From a virus, in IMG/VR virus record IMGVR_UViG_3300005264_000033, positions 1-32,027 of that record: a DNA stretch of 32,027 nt; one strand, 5' to 3'. A program made the translations under genes and the position numbers. The stretch's first letter is position 1, and every line of letters begins with the position of its first letter. Below are positions 15,362-23,015 of this stretch, one piece after another. The notes beneath the pieces were generated by a model, which ran no database searches, was not told where the DNA came from, and saw only the letters and a program-made list of their open reading frames with translations.

Positions 15362-15514
15362 TTATTTTTTTATTTTTCTGACGCTTTTCTTTTCTGAAAT
15401 ACTTACTTGTTCTACTATTCCTTTTGCTATTAATTGTTTTGCAATAAAATTAGTTAAATCATGTACTCCGCCTTTTTTTTTGTTCAGGTATTTTTTTTTA
15501 AATCTTACTTTCAT
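15362..15514 (-). CDS. small basic protein after capsid gene (50 aa)
   Basis: ATG at 15514 opens a 50-aa frame ending two bases before the next gene. The N-terminus MKVRFKKKYLNKKKGGVHDL and the tail EKKSVRKIKK are very basic; the middle (LTNFIAKQLIAKGIVEQV) is a short amphipathic helix. The gene follows the capsid hairpin at 15531-15554. Small proteins with this plan often occur between capsid and connector genes in Bacteroidetes phages; their role is unknown. It could bind DNA or the portal region. Confidence 0.7.
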   Translation of the reverse strand: MKVRFKKKYLNKKKGGVHDLTNFIAKQLIAKGIVEQVSISEKKSVRKIKK

Positions 15515-15530
15515 GATATTTTTTTTAATT

Positions 15531-15554
15531 GGGTGCTGAATAAATACAGCACCC
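15531..15554. other. perfect hairpin downstream of capsid gene
   Basis: GGGTGCTG (15531-15538) and CAGCACCC (15547-15554) are perfect 8-bp arms around an 8-base A/T loop, 27 bases after the capsid stop. No T tract follows on the minus strand, so rather than a terminator it may protect or process the capsid mRNA 3' end. Confidence 0.65.
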
Positions 15555-15580
15555 AGAAATTAACAAATGAAAAACAAAAA

Positions 15581-16903
15581 TTATACTGTAATAGCTGTTA
15601 ATGCGTCTGTAATATTTTCGACTTTCAAGAACCCTCCCAAGTCAGCATTTCTAACAAGTAAAGCCGTGCGAACACGTGCTTTAATGCTTTCTTTGTCATT
15701 TTCCCAGTCGGTAGATTTGTACCCAGCCTCTAACTCAATCGCATTAGGGTCTCCGATTAATTCAACAAAATTCTTGTCTCCTACTACCATTGTATTCTCT
15801 GAAACAAACGATGTAGGGATAATCGTAACGTTCCCAACCATCGGCACACCGTTAGGATAAATTAAACGCCCAGTCGTGTCTTTTGCTAATTGCAAAGTAA
15901 GATAATCGTCATGACTCACAAATGCAAAATTCGGGCTGTACTTATCGTCAGCACCCGACATAATGCGTTTTGCTAAAACTTTAATCAAATCAACAATATC
16001 AGGGGTTGTTGTTTTTTCCTTATCTGTAACAGAAGATAAATTAAGAGCATTTACACGAGTATATAACCCTGCAATTTGCGGAGTTACTCCGCTACCGTTC
16101 CATAATGCTTGATTTACGGCATTCTGAACGTTGCGAGTAATAAAACGTGCTAATTCGGCAGTAAAACGTGCATAATCACGAATGCTTTCAACTGTCATTG
16201 AAATACTATCCCCGATTTTCTCGATAGTGATAGAATAACGTTTAAATTTAGCTGTTGATGCAGGAAATGTGCCGCCCTCTGCTATTGCAGCAGCAGCCTT
16301 CACGCTTGTATCTTCATCCCAGTCATCATAAGACGCTGTACCCTCGTTGTTGATTTGAATCGGAGAAACAGGAAAGAAGTTGCTCAATACAAACTTAGGA
16401 TAAGCTAATTGACCAATGCCGGGCACAATTTGCGAGCCGTGAGGGTCGCCTGTTACGTCTGCACTTGAAAATTTAACAACAAAATTAAATTTGTCGCCTT
16501 TTTTGAAATCCTTTGTAATTGCTAATAGAGATTTTCCGCTGACATTATCTTTCGCTTGCTTAACCTGAATTTGAAAGTCATTAAGCCCTTTAAACTCACT
16601 TTCTTCTATTTTATTATTTACCTTTTCAGAAATTGTCTCCGCTAAACGTTCAAATTCCTTGATACGAATTTCCAAATTTTCGGAGTTTTTTTCGTTTAAT
16701 TCGTTGATTGAGCTTTGTAATTTTTCAAAGTCATCTTTTGAGATAAAGTCCTTTAACTTTTCTTCAATATCCTTTTGTGCTTTCTCAACTCTGTTTTTGT
16801 TTAAGTCTTTTACATACAAACTTAACTCATCAGCTTTTAATGATTTTACTTCGTCATCTGTAAGTTGCTTAAACTCATTATTTTTTATCCAAATTTTTTC
16901 CAT
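15581..16903 (-). CDS. major capsid protein, HK97 fold
   Basis: A 440-aa protein. Residues about 15-120 form a Lys/Glu-rich coiled coil, the delta domain that acts as a built-in scaffold and is cut off by the protease encoded just upstream. From about residue 145 the chain has HK97 features: a region 'EGGTFPASTAKFKRYSITIEKIG', a long spine helix containing 'ARFTAELARFITRNVQNAVNQALWNG' and the axial domain 'FVSHDDYLTLQLAKDTTGRL'. Higher G/C and Ala content fit strong expression. It forms the icosahedral shell. Confidence 0.92.
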   Translation of the reverse strand: MEKIWIKNNEFKQLTDDEVKSLKADELSLYVKDLNKNRVEKAQKDIEEKLKDFISKDDFEKLQSSINELNEKNSENLEIRIKEFERLAETISEKVNNKIEESEFKGLNDFQIQVKQAKDNVSGKSLLAITKDFKKGDKFNFVVKFSSADVTGDPHGSQIVPGIGQLAYPKFVLSNFFPVSPIQINNEGTASYDDWDEDTSVKAAAAIAEGGTFPASTAKFKRYSITIEKIGDSISMTVESIRDYARFTAELARFITRNVQNAVNQALWNGSGVTPQIAGLYTRVNALNLSSVTDKEKTTTPDIVDLIKVLAKRIMSGADDKYSPNFAFVSHDDYLTLQLAKDTTGRLIYPNGVPMVGNVTIIPTSFVSENTMVVGDKNFVELIGDPNAIELEAGYKSTDWENDKESIKARVRTALLVRNADLGGFLKVENITDALTAITV

Positions 16904-16909
16904 TTTATT

Positions 16910-17707
16910 TTAAATTAAATTTAATAATACTTTCTGTTTGTCGCCATCTTGCAATATTCCCGGAGTACATTTCTGCACTTGGTTAATTGGAGGCTGACTA
17001 ATTTCGCTAATCATTTGCTGCAGTTGTTTATACTGCATTTCAAATAATCCTTTGTCTTTAATGTCAAGTCTTTTTGCTTTATTAATTAAAACATCCAACT
17101 TGTTATATACATTCTGCAATTGAAGTTCCTTGTTTTGTGTCTTTACGCCCAAATAAGATGTAAGTTTATTAGCCCCAAAGGCTACCGTACTCCACTCCAT
17201 CCACATTATTTCTTTAACGTCCCACCCAAAGCCGTTTTTTTCTGCGTCTTCGGGATTGATAATAGTATTTAAAAATTTATCCCATTCTGGCGTATTTTTT
17301 TCTACATAATCAAGATTCATATATCTGAAACCGATTGAGTGCTGGTTGTAAATTCCATCCAGATATTTAATTAAAAGTTCTTCTCCGTCTAAGGTTTCAG
17401 ATAATCTACTTTCTGCATATAAAACTTGAAGATTATCAACAGTTGTTTCTTCCTCTAAAATAGATTTGCCTGGCAATTTTGTCAAATCGTGGTCTTTTGC
17501 ATGTAAAATCTTGTTTGGGGCGTTAGTTTTTGCGCCTCTTTCATTTATAGATTTTTTTGCACAACCCATTCTCAATACATCAGCATCGCTATCAAAATAA
17601 TTATAAGTATTCACAATAGCTTTAATAATTCTATTACCTTTATCTATTTCTTCCTGCTTGTAATAATTAGACTTTACAGCAAATTTTATATTTGATTTAT
17701 TAATCAT
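16910..17707 (-). CDS. prohead maturation protease (HK97-type, peptidase S78)
   Basis: A 265-aa protein with the S78 pattern: 'IIKAIVNTYNYFDSDADVL' strand-turn (28-45), a His-containing 'ILHAKDHD' (67-74) and the Ser-containing 'QHSIGFRY' (122-129). These provide the catalytic His and Ser. The enzyme cleaves the capsid delta domain during maturation. The gene overlaps the portal gene by 4 bases (ATGA) and ends 7 bases before the capsid ATG, the classic HK97 order portal-protease-capsid. The last 80 residues are Gln/Leu-rich helices of unknown role. Confidence 0.88.
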   Translation of the reverse strand: MINKSNIKFAVKSNYYKQEEIDKGNRIIKAIVNTYNYFDSDADVLRMGCAKKSINERGAKTNAPNKILHAKDHDLTKLPGKSILEEETTVDNLQVLYAESRLSETLDGEELLIKYLDGIYNQHSIGFRYMNLDYVEKNTPEWDKFLNTIINPEDAEKNGFGWDVKEIMWMEWSTVAFGANKLTSYLGVKTQNKELQLQNVYNKLDVLINKAKRLDIKDKGLFEMQYKQLQQMISEISQPPINQVQKCTPGILQDGDKQKVLLNLI

Positions 17708-18933
17708 TGTATAATTTTTTTTGCGTTATCTTCTGTATATCCATTTTGAATAAGCAGATTAATTGCATTATTCCTTGTCATCTCATTGTTTGCGACCGAT
17801 TTGTTTAAAGAAATTATATAAGCCGTTTCAATTTCAATCGTTTTCGCTTGCTTTTCTTTGTCGGCAGCAAAAACATCTAAATGAGAATAGTCTAATGTTA
17901 ATTTTTCTTTTGGTCTTTCCCTTAAAAAATAATCGTTTAATGAATTACTGACCGTATCCGCTAATGGTTGTATAAGTTCACTAAAAAATGATTTTCGTGC
18001 CTCGTTGTAATTAGCGTATTTATTTCCGTCCTGATTATTCAAGAGTAATGTGTCAAAACCTAAAACATCTGCTATTGTCTGTTTAACTTGTTTCAATTGT
18101 TCGACCAACATCATATCCTTTATAGGACTGCTAATCGGCTGAAAACTCAATTTAGTATCGGAAAACATTATATGCCATTTATCCTTTAACGTTCCGTATC
18201 TCTTATATTGTTTTTGCAGTTCCTCTATTTCTTCTGACGTCATGGGAATTGTTCCGCTTGCGTCTGTATTGTCGTTTGAGATTATCCCAACAGCACCACG
18301 ATTAAAATTAAGTTCGTGCATTGTTTCATAAATTGATTCCGACACTTTAAGAACTTTATCTAATGGTTTTAAAGGACTTTCATAATTTATTTTATTATTT
18401 GAAATTGAAACAATATTTGATAAACTGATAGTGATTATATTTTCCGTACCAATTATTTCTACTCCGTCCTCCCATTTTACAGAATAATTTGATATTATTT
18501 CTTTTGCTGAACTAATATTTAATATATCTTTGTTCTTACTCTTTGTATTTGCACTTGTCAGGTGTGTAGGGAGTACTGCTATACTCTTAGCGTTTGATAT
18601 TACAGAATTATTTTGAACATATAAAAAACAAACTCCGTAACTTATTAATTCTCTTGCTATTAATTGTTTTAATTCATTTTCTGAATATAAAGGGTGGGGA
18701 TTTGCTAATAAATCTAATAGCCAACTCTTTTCTAAATCGTTATGATTCCAAATTCCTGAACTAAAAGATTTTGCGATATAATTAACTATTGCTGCAAGTT
18801 CTGGAACAGTATTTAAAGCTGTATTTATATCGTTTTTGTAGGAGAAATTAAAATGCGTCATACTGGATTCTGGAGTCCAAGTATCAACACTCTTGTAATA
18901 TAACTTCTTTTGTTTCTTCCGAAAATTAAGCAT
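17704..18933 (-). CDS. portal protein (HK97 family)
   Basis: ATG at 18933 (MLNFRKKQKKLYY) is preferred to the TTG two codons upstream. The 409-aa chain shows HK97-type portal features: an N-terminal 'ALNTVPELAAIVNYIAKSFS' helix, 'LLDLLANPHPLYSENELKQL' about residues 72-91, the wing strands, and the long stem/clip region 'VEQLKQVKQTIADVLGFDTL' with 'LLNNQDGNKYANYNEARKSF'. It forms the dodecameric DNA entry ring and docks terminase. It is the first gene of the virion operon, just behind a promoter at 18953-18960. Confidence 0.9.
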   Translation of the reverse strand: MLNFRKKQKKLYYKSVDTWTPESSMTHFNFSYKNDINTALNTVPELAAIVNYIAKSFSSGIWNHNDLEKSWLLDLLANPHPLYSENELKQLIARELISYGVCFLYVQNNSVISNAKSIAVLPTHLTSANTKSKNKDILNISSAKEIISNYSVKWEDGVEIIGTENIITISLSNIVSISNNKINYESPLKPLDKVLKVSESIYETMHELNFNRGAVGIISNDNTDASGTIPMTSEEIEELQKQYKRYGTLKDKWHIMFSDTKLSFQPISSPIKDMMLVEQLKQVKQTIADVLGFDTLLLNNQDGNKYANYNEARKSFFSELIQPLADTVSNSLNDYFLRERPKEKLTLDYSHLDVFAADKEKQAKTIEIETAYIISLNKSVANNEMTRNNAINLLIQNGYTEDNAKKIIQ

Positions 18934-18952
18934 TTGCAAATGATTTTATATG

Positions 18953-18960
18953 CAAATATA
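18953..18960 (-). promoter_or_regulatory. -7 element of virion (late) promoter
   Basis: The minus strand reads TATATTTG, an exact TAnnTTTG match, 19 bases before the portal ATG. Directly upstream lie an A/T spacer and, at 18981-18994, a weak member of the ATGTT-N4-AACAT family where the -33 box is expected. Confidence 0.6.
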
Positions 18961-18980
18961 ATAATTTTTCGTAAAAAAAC

Positions 18981-18994
18981 ATGCTATATAACAC
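18981..18994. promoter_or_regulatory. candidate operator of the ATGTT-N4-AACAT family (site 3, weak)
   Basis: ATGCTATATAACAC matches the motif with two arm mismatches. It overlaps the expected -33 position of the late promoter, 20 bases from the -7 element. On its own it would not be convincing; it is listed because its spacing resembles that at site 1. Confidence 0.35.
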
Positions 18995-19010
18995 AAAAAC
19001 TTTTTCAAAC

Positions 19011-19038
19011 AAAAAAAAGAGACCTTGACAGTCTCTTT
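19011..19038 (-). terminator. rho-independent terminator after accessory operon
   Basis: AAAGAGAC (19016-19023) and GTCTCTTT (19031-19038) form an 8-bp stem with a 7-base loop. On the minus strand the stem is followed by a run of eight T, then GTTTG. It ends transcripts coming from the accessory genes before the virion promoter at 18953. Confidence 0.85.
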
Positions 19039-19073
19039 AAATTATTAACCTAAATCTGCAACCAATCTAATTG

Positions 19074-19466
19074 TTAAGGCACAACCGAAACATTTACGCT
19101 ATGAACCGCAAACGCTATATGGTCAAAGTTTAGCATTATCATAGCATCCTCATCAAATTTACTATCGCCTTTCTTTATAATTGGGTTTGCTTCATCCAGT
19201 ACTAAGCCATAGTCTTCTAATAAACTTCCGCAAAATCCTTTGTTAACCCACCTATCTGCTATTATTTGAAGTCCTACCAAATACATGCCTTCTTTTACAT
19301 TTTTGAACTTGTATCTTGCACGCTCATCATCGTCTAAGTCTTGAAAGTCAGGCAACCATTTGTAAATTGGTTTTACAAAATAATATCCAGACCAAGAATT
19401 CTCCGCACTAAACATTTCTTTACACTCATCTTCGTGTAATAATGGGAATCCGTTTAAATTTATCAT
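19074..19466 (-). CDS. hypothetical protein (130 aa), end of accessory operon
   Basis: ATG at 19466 (MINLNGFPLL) is preferred; an upstream TTG at 19487 would overlap the 36-aa gene. The product is acidic, with several aromatic residues and the segment 'SGYYFVKPIYKWLPDFQDL' near residues 27-45, then 'YLVGLQIIADRWVNKGFCGS'. No membrane span or enzyme motif is evident. It is the last gene before the terminator. I do not recognise the family. Relatively normal codon use suggests a stable resident gene rather than a recent arrival. Confidence 0.7.
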   Translation of the reverse strand: MINLNGFPLLHEDECKEMFSAENSWSGYYFVKPIYKWLPDFQDLDDDERARYKFKNVKEGMYLVGLQIIADRWVNKGFCGSLLEDYGLVLDEANPIIKKGDSKFDEDAMIMLNFDHIAFAVHSVNVSVVP

Positions 19467-19480
19467 AGTAATAACGCACC

Positions 19481-19591
19481 CTAACAATGTATATAATTCA
19501 GTGGAGTTAAGGTGTCTATTTTAACCACTGTGCAGTCTTGTAAGTTTATCGGTATGCGAAAAGTCCTGCAATCAATCGCCACCGAAATCAT
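19481..19591 (-). CDS. possible 36-aa protein
   Basis: ATG at 19591, 17 bases after the stop of the 168-aa gene, opens a 36-codon frame that ends 15 bases before the next ATG. It fills a gap that is otherwise empty. The sequence has three Cys residues and beta-like composition (ISVAIDCRTFRIPI), with higher G/C than surrounding spacers, which favours coding. No family is recognised. Confidence 0.45.
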   Translation of the reverse strand: MISVAIDCRTFRIPINLQDCTVVKIDTLTPLNYIHC

Positions 19592-19607
19592 ATACTGAAC
19601 GTTAGCA

Positions 19608-20111
19608 TTAATAATAAGAATAACTTTGCGTAATCCTGTAAGTTACATCGTTAAAATCTGGGAGTATGTCATTACGAACAAAAGTTACTATCCTTAGACC
19701 TCCCATAGAACCATCGTTAAAATAAATAATTTCTTCTTTTCCTCTGTATTCTACTGTCAACATCTTAAATCTTCGTTTTTGCTCTTCTTTAATATCTATT
19801 TCGATACCAACTATTTCTTTTAATTTTTCTTTTATTATAGTTTCTCTTTTTTCTTGTATTTCCTTTATCAATTTCTCCGTAACTTCTTGCATAAAAGTTC
19901 TACGCACAACATCGGCTATATGTAATGCCTTACTGCCGTGCTGTTCCAAAGTTTTGGGGCTTTCTTTCCTTTCGCTTAATTTTGTTTCTAATTTTATTAC
20001 ATATTCTTCAAGCCAATCATTGTAATTATCTGTATCAAAACATTGGTCTTTCTCCCCTATTGTTTCAGGATGTTCTTCTTTGAACATTTTGTAAAGTCTT
20101 TCATTGTTCAT
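19608..20111 (-). CDS. hypothetical helical protein (167 aa)
   Basis: ATG at 20111 is chosen; a GTG one codon before is also possible. The first 100 residues are strongly charged and helical, with a Glu/Lys/Ile heptad stretch (EKLIKEIQEKRETIIKEKLK, about 80-99) that suggests a coiled coil; the last 55 residues are beta-rich and end in SQSYSYY. No known domain is recognised. It belongs to the small-gene operon served by promoter repeat A. Confidence 0.75.
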   Translation of the reverse strand: MNNERLYKMFKEEHPETIGEKDQCFDTDNYNDWLEEYVIKLETKLSERKESPKTLEQHGSKALHIADVVRRTFMQEVTEKLIKEIQEKRETIIKEKLKEIVGIEIDIKEEQKRRFKMLTVEYRGKEEIIYFNDGSMGGLRIVTFVRNDILPDFNDVTYRITQSYSYY

Positions 20112-20176
20112 CACTAATCTTATTTGTTAAACAATCATTTGTGCAGTTTGTCGGCACTACATATAGCCGTATTCCA

Positions 20177-20326
20177 TTAAAAGCAATTAGATACGCCGCA
20201 AAACAAAAGTATTGCTATAATAATTCCGATTATTATTAATGTAAGCCCTGTTTTGTTATTGTCTTTGGGCTTTTTCGGATATTCGCCTTTTGTTAAATCG
20301 TAATGTTTGTCTCCTATTTGTATCAT
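20177..20326 (-). CDS. small tail-anchored membrane protein (49 aa)
   Basis: ATG at 20326 opens a 49-aa frame. Residues 1-26 are polar and charged (GDKHYDLTKGEYPKKPKDNN); residues 28-45 are one hydrophobic span of Leu and Ile (TLIIIGIIIAILLFCG). It is therefore likely a single-span protein with its N-terminus in the cytoplasm. The gene is 14 bases after the 34-aa gene in the accessory operon. The family is unknown; a small inner-membrane effector or superinfection factor is possible. Confidence 0.65.
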   Translation of the reverse strand: MIQIGDKHYDLTKGEYPKKPKDNNKTGLTLIIIGIIIAILLFCGVSNCF

Positions 20327-20339
20327 ATTTTTTTTGAGT

Positions 20340-20444
20340 TTATAACTTTGCCTCTTTTAAGTTTTTTGCTTTAATTTCTACAATCATTAAAGGATTATTC
20401 TTACTTGTTTTTGCAAATGCTTGATAAGTTTTTAAATTTTTCAT
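20340..20444 (-). CDS. 34-aa peptide, first gene after promoter repeat A
   Basis: ATG at 20444 opens a 34-codon frame, placed relative to the 110-bp repeat exactly as the ATG at 21339 is relative to the other copy. That shared leader is the main support. The peptide (MKNLKTYQAFAKTSKNNPLM and a helical tail) is basic and has no known family. Confidence 0.6.
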   Translation of the reverse strand: MKNLKTYQAFAKTSKNNPLMIVEIKAKNLKEAKL

Positions 20445-20445
20445 C

Positions 20446-20555
20446 TTTTTGTTTTTTAATTGTTAAACTTCTTATTTTTAATTACACTGTAAAGATACGA
20501 AACTTTTAAGTTGCATGCAAGCTTTTAGTGAGTTTTTTTATATGTTGTAAAACAT
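20446..20555 (-). promoter_or_regulatory. promoter repeat A (duplicated 110-bp control region)
   Basis: 108 of 110 bases match 21342-21451. On the minus strand it holds TTG (20520-20518), a 20-base spacer and TATCTTTA (20497-20490), a near-consensus Bacteroidetes promoter, plus a leader of about 45 bases. Palindromes inside it are TTGCATGCAA (20511-20520), AACTTTTAAGTT (20501-20512) and ATGTTGTAAAACAT (20542-20555), the last a member of the recurrent operator family. Confidence 0.75.
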
Positions 20556-20567
20556 ACAAATCCTTTA

Positions 20568-20906
20568 TCATTCTCGTTGATTTAATTTCCTCTTGAAGGT
20601 AGTTCGTATTATATTGTCAAACTCTTCTAAGGAAGAACACAGTTGAAAATCGTTACTATTTATTAGCTTAAATACTTCATCTTTTTTATTGTATTTGGCG
20701 ATATATAATGTGTTCCCGTAAACATCCTCTAATTCAAAGAAGCCTAAAACATTTAAATTAATTTTAAATTCATCTATTTGTTTTACACAACCAAATAACT
20801 GATTAAGTTCTTGTGCTTTTTCTACTGTTATTCCTTTTGCAAAATTAATCACATCATTATATCTTTCTGGATTAGTTAAATCTATATAAGGTACTGTTTT
20901 TTTCAT
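20568..20906 (-). CDS. hypothetical protein (112 aa), coupled to HTH gene
   Basis: The ATG at 20906 follows a GTG that overlaps the stop of the HTH gene by one base, so translation is coupled. The product has an alpha/beta pattern: YIDLTNPERYNDVINFAKGI near the N-terminus, a beta region (INLNVLGFFELEDVYGNTLYIA) and a basic C-terminal tail. No family is recognised. Because small HTH regulators are often paired with a partner or antagonist, it might modulate the regulator; this is only an inference from the coupling. Confidence 0.7.
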   Translation of the reverse strand: MKKTVPYIDLTNPERYNDVINFAKGITVEKAQELNQLFGCVKQIDEFKINLNVLGFFELEDVYGNTLYIAKYNKKDEVFKLINSNDFQLCSSLEEFDNIIRTTFKRKLNQRE

Positions 20907-20908
20907 CA

Positions 20909-21094
20909 CTAATTTTTTAAAATAATTCTTTTAATTTTTAAATACGTGTCCAGTCTCGGAATGCTACGACAAGCGAAAAATCTATTAACAGCTTGTCGGT
21001 GTAGTCCTGTTAAGTCAGCAATTTCTTGCTGACTTATTTTTTTTTGTACTGCTGTTTTTTTAAGCAGCAGTACTTTTTGTTTCCAATCTTCCAT
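20909..21094 (-). CDS. small HTH regulator (Xre/Cro-like)
   Basis: A 61-aa protein that is essentially one helix-turn-helix domain: KISQQEIADLTGLHRQAVNR (about 19-38) has the helix-turn-recognition helix layout of Cro/C1 proteins, with Gln-Gln-Glu-Ile-Ala-Asp at the start of helix 2 and an Arg/Asn-containing recognition helix. It is the second gene behind promoter repeat B. Such a protein could bind one of the palindromes in the two promoter repeats and set their activity, but this is not shown by the sequence. Confidence 0.8.
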   Translation of the reverse strand: MEDWKQKVLLLKKTAVQKKISQQEIADLTGLHRQAVNRFFACRSIPRLDTYLKIKRIILKN

Positions 21095-21102
21095 TTTTTT
21101 AA

Positions 21103-21339
21103 TTAAATATTAATACAATATTCATTTTCGTGCCCAATCCAGTTGTCAATTTTTTCTAAAGTACCATCCCAATTTTCATATATATCCTTCACAATATCTT
21201 CGCTGTAATGGTCTTCAAATGCACTATCACCGCCCCATATAGTTTTTAACTCGTTATTGATATATCCCTCAATAGAATATACGCCGCTCAATGAACGTTC
21301 AATTTTAAAATCTGATTTGTTTACTTTTATTGTTCCCAT
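21103..21339 (-). CDS. hypothetical protein (78 aa), first gene after promoter repeat B
   Basis: An acidic small protein (MGTIKVNKSDFKIERSLSGV, then a beta-strand and a helical tail rich in Asp, Glu and Trp). Its pattern of beta hairpins at the start followed by an acidic helix is seen in several phage inhibitors, but no family is recognised. The ATG at 21339 directly follows the conserved leader of repeat B. High acidity and first position in a small regulated operon make it a plausible host-factor inhibitor, as inference. Confidence 0.75.
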   Translation of the reverse strand: MGTIKVNKSDFKIERSLSGVYSIEGYINNELKTIWGGDSAFEDHYSEDIVKDIYENWDGTLEKIDNWIGHENEYCINI

Positions 21340-21341
21340 GA

Positions 21342-21451
21342 TTTTTGTTTTTTAATTGTTAAACTTCTTATTTTTAATTACACTGTAAAGATACGAAACT
21401 TTTAAGTTGCATGCAAGCTTTTAGTGAATTTTTTTATATGTTGTAGAACAT
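21342..21451 (-). promoter_or_regulatory. promoter repeat B (duplicated 110-bp control region)
   Basis: It matches 20446-20555 at 108 of 110 bases. TTG at 21416-21414, a 20-base spacer and TATCTTTA at 21393-21386 form the promoter. The palindromes TTGCATGCAA (21407-21416), AACTTTTAAGTT (21397-21408) and ATGTTGTAGAACAT (21438-21451) are all kept; the single change in the last one is in its spacer. It starts 3 bases after the end of the large terminase gene. Confidence 0.75.
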
Positions 21452-21454
21452 GTT

Positions 21455-22579
21455 TTATAATCGATATTTTAAAACAATGTATCTTGCTGGGTCAATTAAA
21501 TGGTCGTGTCCTTTTTTGGGGACATTTAGACTCTCGCCTGTTTTATCTATTGCGTAAGAATAATTAAAGAACTCATTTATTAAATTCTTAGATTTTATAT
21601 TTAAAAATAGATTATAGCTCTTTAATATATTAATGCCGTTAGTGATGCTGTCTTTCCCTTTTGCGGCTGTTAAGGCTTTTATTCCGTAACGGCGTAACTC
21701 TGCAATACTTTTTGGCTCGGCACTGTCAAAAACGATAGGGTTGTTTATTGTCTTAGCTACTTCTGCAATTTGCTTGTTGATTAACCCTTTTTTGTACAGT
21801 AGTTCGGTTAAATATAAATTGCGTCCGTCCTTTATTACTTCTATTAATGTGCTTGGGTCGTTTGTAAATCCAAAATCCCCACCATAATAAATAGCATCGT
21901 AATTCTTGGGCTTTTCTTTAAAATAATTCCAATGTTGTTTATATTTAAAGACAACTCCTTGCAAAGCCCCCCAATCGCCTTTTAAGTAAACTTTTTTAAA
22001 ATTTTCATCTTTTTTAGCTAAAAACTTTAAATTATCTAATGTTGTTTGTGGAATAAATGGATTATCTAAATATGTAGAATGGATTACACTTACAAAATCC
22101 TCCCCCATATAATCAGTTATCCAAAATTTTGACGCTGGGTTGAATGTGACAACAGTAATACCTCTACATCTTCCGAACAAGTTCTTAAATATTTCTTTCC
22201 CGTGCCTATATGTATTTATTTCATCAAATAATAGATAGTCAGAACGCACGCCCACAACTTTTGCAGGGTCGTCTGCGCTTGTGAATATTATTTTGCTGCC
22301 ATTCGGCAATTGAATGGTTTTTGTTTGATTATGAAAGTATTTATAAAAAAAGTCTTGCCCTGTTACGTATCGTTTAAAGTCCTCGATAAGTGTATTATTT
22401 AATTTTGGAACTGTCTGAGCAAAGAAATAAATTGTCAGACCTGATTTTTTAGTAGCAATTAAAAATAATAATTGCATTGCGGATACTGTTTTCCCACTCC
22501 CTGACCCGCCATAACTTACAACTAACTTCGATTTTTCAAAAGCTTTTAATGTCCGAGAAAATACATTAGTCGTTTTCAT
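21455..22579 (-). CDS. terL: terminase large subunit
   Basis: A 374-aa packaging motor protein. The ATPase half has Walker A GGSGSGKT (24-31), Walker B YLLFDE (115-120) and the coupling motif TFNPAS (145-150). The nuclease half has the acidic residues expected for RNase H-like terminase nucleases: Asp235 in GGDFG, Asp285 in VFDSAEP and Asp359/Asp363 in GHDHLIDPARY. It pumps DNA into the prohead and cuts it. Its start overlaps the end of the small subunit gene by 14 bases. It is followed at once by promoter repeat B. Confidence 0.95.
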   Translation of the reverse strand: MKTTNVFSRTLKAFEKSKLVVSYGGSGSGKTVSAMQLLFLIATKKSGLTIYFFAQTVPKLNNTLIEDFKRYVTGQDFFYKYFHNQTKTIQLPNGSKIIFTSADDPAKVVGVRSDYLLFDEINTYRHGKEIFKNLFGRCRGITVVTFNPASKFWITDYMGEDFVSVIHSTYLDNPFIPQTTLDNLKFLAKKDENFKKVYLKGDWGALQGVVFKYKQHWNYFKEKPKNYDAIYYGGDFGFTNDPSTLIEVIKDGRNLYLTELLYKKGLINKQIAEVAKTINNPIVFDSAEPKSIAELRRYGIKALTAAKGKDSITNGINILKSYNLFLNIKSKNLINEFFNYSYAIDKTGESLNVPKKGHDHLIDPARYIVLKYRL

Positions 22580-23015
22580 TTAATATATTGTCTAATGTGT
22601 TTTTGTCGTCTTGTAAAATTTCGATTTTTAAAAGTTCTTGGGTGTTGGTGTTTTCTGTTCTCTCCGATGTTTTCCCGTGTTCATTAACTAAGACAAATTT
22701 AGTTATTTGAGCATTTAATTTGTCAAATGCTCCAAATTTGTAAAGTTTTATTTCCTGAATTTTTTTCGCTTGATTAATTAGATTTGAAAACGAGGTAAAT
22801 TTATTCTTTAAATAATGAACAACTTCCACGTATAAACCTTTCTCTATAACAAGAAATTCCTCAAAGAAAATATTTTCATCTTCGTCCCGCATCCACGCTA
22901 TTAACTCTTTCCCTAATTTTATAGCCTTGTCTTCCGTCCACTTCTCGGCAGCTTTATTTCCTTTTTTGAATTGCCTGCCGTCTTCGGGACGTATATTCCC
23001 GTAACCTCCTGCCAT
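22566..23015 (-). CDS. terminase small subunit (putative)
   Basis: A 149-aa, mostly helical protein just upstream of and overlapping terL. The N-terminus (GNIRPEDGRQFKKGNKAAEKW) is of the basic 'RP..GR.FKKGN' type common in small terminases and DNA-packaging proteins, followed by a helical oligomerisation region and a low-complexity acidic C-terminus (ILQDDKNTLDNILNEND) that could contact TerL. It should recognise the packaging site. Its first 97 bases overlap the PLD-like gene in another frame, an unusually long overlap. Confidence 0.75.
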   Translation of the reverse strand: MAGGYGNIRPEDGRQFKKGNKAAEKWTEDKAIKLGKELIAWMRDEDENIFFEEFLVIEKGLYVEVVHYLKNKFTSFSNLINQAKKIQEIKLYKFGAFDKLNAQITKFVLVNEHGKTSERTENTNTQELLKIEILQDDKNTLDNILNEND

